Below, in pieces: positions 5,869 through 9,541 of a stretch of DNA of 9,541 nucleotides. Under the pieces are notes generated by a model. It was not told the origin of the DNA. It saw nothing but the letters and a program-made list of their open reading frames with translations, and did not search any database. Each line of letters starts with the position of its first letter. Position 1 is the stretch's first letter. The position numbers and the translations under genes are program-made. Location of the stretch: positions 1-9,541 of the forward strand of contig VGXH01000040.1 of NCBI GenBank assembly GCA_016873405.1. Reading direction: 5' to 3'. The stretch comes from a bacterium (GTDB lineage: Bacteria; Krumholzibacteriota; Krumholzibacteria; LZORAL124-64-63).

Positions 5869-5898
5869 GCGGGCTCCCTGCCGAGGCAGGGGGCCCGC
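5869..5898 (+). terminator. Strong terminator-like hairpin between convergent genes
   Basis: GCGGGCTCCCTGC (5869-5881) pairs along its whole 13-base length with GCAGGGGGCCCGC (5886-5898), with one G-U, around the tetraloop CGAG. It starts 33 bases after the lipoprotein stop and ends just before the M50 protease stop (5905). The G-U becomes an A-C mismatch on the other strand, so the stem is better in plus-strand RNA. No clear U-run follows (GCCGCGCTTC), so it may act as a 3'-end stability hairpin. Confidence 0.6.
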
Positions 5899-5904
5899 CG
5901 CGCT

Positions 5905-6585
5905 TCAGCCGATGGCGCGCGCCAGGACCAGCGCCAGACTCAGGAACGGACTGACCGCGGCCGCCATCGCGGTCTGCAGGTAGTTGCCGGCCGGCGTGTA
6001 GTGCATCAGAAGCAGGAAGCCGACGACCACCAGCATGCCGTAGTTGCGCAGGTTCTCGTAGCCTTCGCGCAGGTGGTCCGGCAGGAAGCGCGTCAGGATC
6101 CAGCTTCCGTCCAGCGGCGGCAACGGAATCAGGTTGAACACCGCCAGCACGACATTGACGACGATGCCTGTCTGCCAGACCAGCAGCAGGAACCCGGCCG
6201 GGCCGGCCGCGGCGTGGTCGGCCGGCAGGCGAGCGGCGACGCCGGCGGTCAGACCCAGCAGGACGGCCGACACCAGGGCCAGCAGGAGGTTGCTGGCGGG
6301 ACCGGCGGCGGCGACCTTCGGGTGGTCGTTCCAGGGATGGCGCAGTCGTCCGACGTGCACCGGCACCGGCTTGGCCCAGCCCATCATGAACGAACCGGTC
6401 AGCGACAGCAGCAGGGGGACGATCACGCTGCCCAGCGGATCGACGTGCGGCAGGGGGTTGAGCGTCAGGCGCCCCTGGTCCCTGGCCGTCGTATCGCCCA
6501 GCTTGAGCGCCGCCCAGCCGTGGGCCACCTCGTGGACGACCACCGAGAACACCAGCACGAGCACGCGGATCGCGACCATCTCCAT
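5905..6585 (-). CDS. M50 (site-2 protease family) membrane metalloprotease
   Basis: A 226-residue polytopic zinc protease of the small S2P-like group, which cleaves substrates within or near the membrane. HEVAH (18-22) is the zinc-binding HExxH in the first transmembrane helix. The group-typical GRLTLNPLPHVDPLG (38-52) and AAGPASNL (93-100) follow, and NLIPLPPLDG (151-160) carries the third zinc ligand, Asp159. About six hydrophobic segments are visible. There is no PDZ domain, unlike RseP. The ATG at 6585 starts one base after the TGA of the glycosyltransferase gene, and AAGGAAGG lies within that gene's last codons. The two are therefore almost certainly co-transcribed and coupled. The substrate is unknown. 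Confidence 0.92.
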   Translation of the reverse strand: MEMVAIRVLVLVFSVVVHEVAHGWAALKLGDTTARDQGRLTLNPLPHVDPLGSVIVPLLLSLTGSFMMGWAKPVPVHVGRLRHPWNDHPKVAAAGPASNLLLALVSAVLLGLTAGVAARLPADHAAAGPAGFLLLVWQTGIVVNVVLAVFNLIPLPPLDGSWILTRFLPDHLREGYENLRNYGMLVVVGFLLLMHYTPAGNYLQTAMAAAVSPFLSLALVLARAIG

Positions 6586-6586
6586 G

Positions 6587-7699
6587 TCAGCCTTCCTTCC
6601 GGTCGCGGCCGGGCAACGCGGCCCAGGCGCGCCACGCCTCGTCCTCGGTGATCGCCTCCAGCCAGCCGAACTCGGGGCCGCGCGCGTCGTCCAGGCGCCG
6701 CGCGGCGCGCAGCGCGCGCACCGCGGGCGACGGCGGCTTCCACAGCGCCGGATCGGTCGGGCCGAAGAGCGCCAGGGTGGGCACCCCCAGCGCGCCGGCC
6801 ACGTGCATGACGCCGGTGTCGTTGCAGAGCAGGCGGTCGGCCCGCTCCAGCAGCGCGGCCAGGGTGCCGACCGGGATCGGCGGCGCCACCCGGACGCCGG
6901 GAACGGGCGGCGCGAAGGCCGCCAGCGCCGCGCCGTCGGCCGGGCCGTGCAGGACCAGGACCTGATGGCCCGCGGCCGCGGCCCGGCGCGCCAGTGCCGC
7001 GAAGCGCCCGGCCGGCCACGCGTTCTGACGCTTGCCGGCGCCCGGATGCAGGGCCCAGAAGCCGTCGGTCAGGCCCAGGGCCGCCACGGCCGCGGCGGCG
7101 TCCGCGCGCTGCGCCGCTCCAGGCACCACCACCGTCGACAGGTCGTGCGTGTCGATGCCGACCGCGCGCAGCGGCGCCAGCGAATGCTCCACCGCGGAGC
7201 GATCCAGCCGCGGTGAAGCCGGCATCACCAGCGAGAAGCACCGCGCGCTGAAGTCCCAGCCGAAAGGACGGCTGTCCGCCCCGATGACGTGCCGGGCCCC
7301 GCTGCACAGGCCGATCAGCGCGCTCGTCAGCGAGAACGAGACGCTGCTCGGCACGATCGCCAGGTCCGCCCGCCAGGCCCGCAACGCGCGCGCGAACACC
7401 GGCAGCCGGCGCAGGGACTTGTCGAACACCAGGACCCGCGCCAGGTGCGGGTTGTTGTGCGCGACGCCCGCGTTGACGGGCGACGTCACCAGCATCACGC
7501 GCGCGGCAGGCCAGGTCTCCGCGATGGCGCGCAGCCCCGGCGTGGCGCAGACCAGGTCGCCCATCTGGTTGTGCTGCCGAACCACGAGGATGCGGTCCGG
7601 ACGCAGCGCGATCAGCTGGGTCGCCGTCAGCGGCTCCCGGCGCAGCCGGCGCGCCAGGGCGCGCATCAGCCGCTGTTTCGCTGCGCGGGTCGGGGGCAA
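6587..7699 (-). CDS. Glycosyltransferase family 9 (LPS heptosyltransferase-like)
   Basis: A GT-B-fold enzyme resembling ADP-heptose:LPS heptosyltransferases (WaaF/WaaC/WaaQ), acting at the inner face of the inner membrane on the lipid A-core or a similar glycan. With the start used here it has 370 residues. Motifs: RILVVRQHNQMGDLVCATP (36-54), the acceptor-side Rossmann start; HPGAGKRQNAWP (218-229); and NDTGVMHVAGALGVPTLALF (293-312) followed by GPTDP (313-317), the nucleotide-sugar-binding half. The start is uncertain. TTG at 7699 has AGGAG (7706-7710) six bases upstream and is preferred; ATG at 7666 would give 359 residues but has no Shine-Dalgarno. The conserved domain begins after both. 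It is the first gene of a pair with the M50 protease and is divergent from a small lipoprotein. The exact donor and acceptor cannot be read from the sequence. Confidence 0.9.
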   Translation of the reverse strand: MPPTRAAKQRLMRALARRLRREPLTATQLIALRPDRILVVRQHNQMGDLVCATPGLRAIAETWPAARVMLVTSPVNAGVAHNNPHLARVLVFDKSLRRLPVFARALRAWRADLAIVPSSVSFSLTSALIGLCSGARHVIGADSRPFGWDFSARCFSLVMPASPRLDRSAVEHSLAPLRAVGIDTHDLSTVVVPGAAQRADAAAAVAALGLTDGFWALHPGAGKRQNAWPAGRFAALARRAAAAGHQVLVLHGPADGAALAAFAPPVPGVRVAPPIPVGTLAALLERADRLLCNDTGVMHVAGALGVPTLALFGPTDPALWKPPSPAVRALRAARRLDDARGPEFGWLEAITEDEAWRAWAALPGRDRKEG

Positions 7700-7705
7700 T
7701 CGACG

Positions 7706-7710
7706 CTCCT
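7706..7710 (-). promoter_or_regulatory. Ribosome binding site favouring a TTG start for the GT9 gene
   Basis: On the minus strand AGGAG is followed after six bases (CGTCGA) by TTG in the GT9 frame. The only ATG nearby (7666) is preceded by CAGCGGCTG, with no purine-rich site. This decides the start chosen above. Confidence 0.55.
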
Positions 7711-7762
7711 GGTGTCCGCCCGCCGCGCGCGCGGCTGGCACGTTGATTGCGGCGACAAGCCG

Positions 7763-7779
7763 GCCGCGTCCGACGCGGC
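7763..7779. promoter_or_regulatory. 17-bp palindrome in the GT9/lipoprotein divergent gap
   Basis: GCCGCGTC (7763-7770) and GACGCGGC (7772-7779) are perfect inverted repeats around one C. The centre (7771) is almost exactly midway between the two divergent starts (7699 and 7845), where a shared operator would be expected. No convincing promoter boxes are visible in the 145-base gap, and GC-rich DNA yields such palindromes by chance. Confidence 0.35.
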
Positions 7780-7844
7780 GGCTCGGCCCGGCCATCCGGG
7801 CGCCGGCATCGCGTCACCACCCCGACCACCGGAGCGATCGCGCC

Positions 7845-8114
7845 GTGAACCGCTTCCGCGCCGCCTGCCTGGTCCTGTGCGCCTGGGTGATCGCCGCCCT
7901 GGGCTGCTACGAACTGGCGGCCAAGTCGCCGCTGGGGCCGGCCGGCGCCTGGCCCGCGCGTCGCGCCGCCCGGCAGGCCGAAGCCCTGACACGGTGGCGC
8001 CCGCCGACGGGATTGCCGCCGCTCGACAAGTTGCTCCACGAGGGCGAGGAGGCCGCTCGATTCTACGCCGCCCTGGCCGGACCCCGGCCGCCCGGGCGCG
8101 CTCAGGAGCGGTAG
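7845..8114 (+). CDS. Putative small lipoprotein, unknown function
   Basis: An 89-residue protein I do not recognise. It begins MNRFRAAC with a hydrophobic stretch to residue 20 and an ALGC lipobox (Cys21), giving a credible lipoprotein signal. The mature part is Ala/Pro/Arg-rich, with PPTGLPPLDKLLHEGEEAAR (53-72) as its most structured-looking segment. Support for coding: GGAG at 7831-7834, ten bases before the GTG at 7845; about 90% G or C in third positions in this frame; and the position, filling the gap between GT9 and rsgA. It is divergent from GT9, and its last 13 bases overlap the 3' end of rsgA tail to tail. The frame is open much further upstream, but that part is antisense to GT9. 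It could still be a chance open frame in GC-rich DNA. Confidence 0.6.
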   Translation: MNRFRAACLVLCAWVIAALGCYELAAKSPLGPAGAWPARRAARQAEALTRWRPPTGLPPLDKLLHEGEEAARFYAALAGPRPPGRAQER

Positions 8115-9112
8115 CCCGTCGCCTTCCGGCGGTCCTCCAGGTCGCGCAGCAGGGCCAGGTAGCCCTCCCAGCGCCAGGCGGGCAGCGCCCCCCGCGCCAC
8201 GGCGTCCTTGACCCCGCAATCGGGTTCGTCGCGATGCAGGCAGCCGCGGAAGCGGCAGCGCGCGGACTCGGCCTCGAGGTCCGGAAAATAGGCCCCGATC
8301 CCGGCCGGGGCAATGTCCCAGGGGTCGAAGCCGCGCAGGCCGGGCGAGTCCGCGATGAAGCCGCCGCCCGGCACCGGATGCAGTTCGGTGTGGGTCGTGG
8401 TGTGGCGGCCCAGTCCGGTGCGGCCGGTCACCGCGTTGACGCGCAGGTCCAGGCCGGGGTAGAGCGCGTTGAGCAGGCTGCTCTTGCCGACGCCCGAGGC
8501 GCCCAGCAGCAGCGCCACCCGGCCGCCTAGCAGCGTTCCCAGCTCGGCCAGGCCTTCGCCCGTGGTCGCCGAGGCGGCGATCACGGCGTTGCCGAGGCGC
8601 CGGTACCAATGCCAACGCTCCAACTCGCGCGCGCGGCCCTCCGCATCGCACAGGTCGAGCTTGTTGACCACGACGACGCCGTCGACGCCGAACCGCAGCG
8701 CGGCGGCCAGCAACCGGTCGACGAAGCCGGTCTGCGGCTCGGGGTCGCGCACCGACTGCACGACCACGACCAGGTCGAGGTTCGCCATCAGCACCTGCTC
8801 GACGCGGCCGCCGCTGCGCCGCGCCGCCAGCCGCGACAGGCGGTTGCGGCGCGGCAGGACCTCCTCCACCACGGCCTCGCCGCCGGCGCCGGGCGACGCG
8901 TTGCCGGCCACCGGGCGCACCAGCACGCGATCCCCGGCCACGACCACGGTCTGGACCTGGCGCGGCCCCTGCTTGAGGCGGCCGCGGACGCGGCAGCGCC
9001 AGGTCTCGTCGCCGACCACCACCTGGCAGTGCCCGGCGCCCGCCCGGATCACGGTGCCTTCCCGCGCCGCCGCGTCATTCCGGGCGCCATCCTGCCGAGT
9101 GGCCTCCGCCAT
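8102..9112 (-). CDS. rsgA: Ribosome small subunit-dependent GTPase A
   Basis: A circularly permuted GTPase that checks late 30S maturation and releases RbfA. The 336-residue protein has an N-terminal OB-fold (about 18-95, GTVIRAGAGHCQVVVGD). The permuted GTPase motifs are in order G4 NKLD (150-153), G5-like SATTGEG (181-187), G1 GASGVGKSS (204-212), switch region GRHTTT (235-240) and G3 DSPG (255-258). The C-terminal zinc site uses Cys286, Cys291, His293 and Cys299 (CRFRGCLHRDEPDCGV). The ATG at 9112 (MAEATRQDG) was chosen over an in-frame GTG at 9133 because AAGGGA lies a few bases upstream; the first 16 or so residues are poorly conserved either way. It is divergent from the EIIA gene and convergent with the small lipoprotein. 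Confidence 0.96.
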   Translation of the reverse strand: MAEATRQDGARNDAAAREGTVIRAGAGHCQVVVGDETWRCRVRGRLKQGPRQVQTVVVAGDRVLVRPVAGNASPGAGGEAVVEEVLPRRNRLSRLAARRSGGRVEQVLMANLDLVVVVQSVRDPEPQTGFVDRLLAAALRFGVDGVVVVNKLDLCDAEGRARELERWHWYRRLGNAVIAASATTGEGLAELGTLLGGRVALLLGASGVGKSSLLNALYPGLDLRVNAVTGRTGLGRHTTTHTELHPVPGGGFIADSPGLRGFDPWDIAPAGIGAYFPDLEAESARCRFRGCLHRDEPDCGVKDAVARGALPAWRWEGYLALLRDLEDRRKATGYRS

Positions 9113-9156
9113 GCCGTCCCTTCGGCCCGCCACGCGGCGCGGGCCCGTTTTGCAAC

Positions 9157-9185
9157 TTGTCTATCGCCCGCCGATGGGTTAGGTT
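9157..9185 (+). promoter_or_regulatory. Weak sigma-70-like promoter before the EIIA gene
   Basis: TTGTCT (9157-9162) and TAGGTT (9180-9185) are separated by 17 bases in the 126-base gap between the divergent rsgA and EIIA genes. Each box matches the consensus only partly. Transcription would begin about 45 bases before the ATG. Confidence 0.25.
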
Positions 9186-9238
9186 TCAGGCGAACAGGTA
9201 GCACAATCGGTCCGCATACTCAAGGTGGTGCGCCCGTC

Positions 9239-9541
9239 ATGGACATTGTCGAGGTGCTGAAGCATACCTCACCCGCGCTCTTCCTGCCCGACCTCCAAGC
9301 CACCGACAAAGCCACCGCTCTTGCCGAAATGGTCGAAGGTCTCGTCGCCGTCACGAGCATCCACAACCCCGACACGATCCTGCAGATGCTCCAGAGCCGC
9401 GAACACCTCGGCTCGACCGCCGTCGGTCCCGGCATCGCGTTCCCCCACGGCCGCACCCTCGCCGTGCAGCGCCTGACCATCCTGATCGCGCGGTCGCGGG
9501 CGGGCGTCGACTTCGACTCGGAGGACGGCCAGCCCACGGGG
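9239..9541 (+). CDS. PTS EIIA(Ntr)/fructose-type IIA domain protein, N-terminal part (runs off right edge)
   Basis: The first 101 residues of a phosphoenolpyruvate phosphotransferase EIIA domain. HPr or NPr would phosphorylate the active-site His70 in GPGIAFPHGRT (63-73), the classic PHG motif. REHLGSTAVG (54-63) before it and VDFDSEDGQP (90-99) after it match the EIIA(Ntr) pattern (E. coli PtsN GIAIPHG and FDAIDNQPVDLL). The ATG at 9239 has AAGGTGG about nine bases upstream. The first 40 codons carry more A/T-ending codons (ATT, CAT, TCA, CAA, AAA, GCT, CTT, GGT) than neighbouring genes. The end is not visible, so this may be a stand-alone regulatory IIA (PtsN-like) or the N-terminus of a longer fusion. 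No other PTS component is in the window. Confidence 0.88.
   Translation, partial: MDIVEVLKHTSPALFLPDLQATDKATALAEMVEGLVAVTSIHNPDTILQMLQSREHLGSTAVGPGIAFPHGRTLAVQRLTILIARSRAGVDFDSEDGQPTG

Noticed and set aside
6465..8651. A 728-codon open frame on the minus strand spanning the M50, GT9 and rsgA region
   Set aside because: It is out of frame with three clear genes, has Arg/Gly/Ala-rich low-complexity content and no family motifs; a side effect of few stop codons in GC-rich DNA.
1..9541. CRISPR arrays, tRNA or rRNA genes, insertion sequences, attachment sites, toxin-antitoxin or defence genes
   Set aside because: Looked for across both strands; no repeat-spacer pattern, cloverleaf, terminal inverted repeats, transposase or defence motifs were seen.

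Overview
This window is very GC-rich, with coding third positions almost all G or C, and is densely packed with bacterial genes. Two features point to a diderm: a glycosyltransferase family 9 (LPS heptosyltransferase-like) gene and two predicted lipoproteins. The gene mix, including a short lipoprotein with one fibronectin type III-like domain, would suit a high-GC lineage of the FCB superphylum (Krumholzibacteriota or Eisenbacteria-like) or a similar uncultured phylum. That placement is a guess from gene content; no taxonomic marker such as rRNA is present.

Layout. Left part (1-4930, all minus strand, so transcription runs right to left): an HU/IHF-type DNA-binding protein behind a TTGACA-containing promoter region; a hairpin-bearing gap; an L-threonine aldolase; a second gap with a terminator-like hairpin; then a tight operon nadE - rsmI - CDP-alcohol phosphatidyltransferase - tmk, in which each stop overlaps the next start by four bases; and, 53 bases further on, the N-terminal part of an S41 C-terminal processing peptidase that runs off the window. 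Centre (4931-5424): a 494-base intergenic region with no gene. It holds the HU promoter, a palindrome, an A/T-rich patch and a structured leader before a small plus-strand fibronectin III-like lipoprotein (5425-5835), which is followed by a strong hairpin. Right part: a minus-strand pair, GT9 glycosyltransferase then M50 site-2-type protease (7699-5905); a short plus-strand putative lipoprotein (7845-8114) that converges on and overlaps the 3' end of rsgA (minus strand, 9112-8102); and, divergent from rsgA, the start of a PTS EIIA(Ntr)-type protein that runs off the right edge.

How the genes fit together. Most are core functions: NAD synthesis (NadE), 16S rRNA 2'-O-methylation (RsmI), membrane lipid head-group transfer, dTMP phosphorylation (Tmk), 30S subunit maturation (RsgA) and nucleoid architecture (HU). 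Around them sit envelope functions (S41 and M50 proteases, GT9, lipoproteins). I see no mobile element, CRISPR array, tRNA, rRNA or defence/toxin locus. I find no convincing new multi-gene system. The observations most worth a second look are non-coding (twin AACCGGTT palindromes, a leader with competing helices, intergenic palindromes) and the small convergent lipoprotein.
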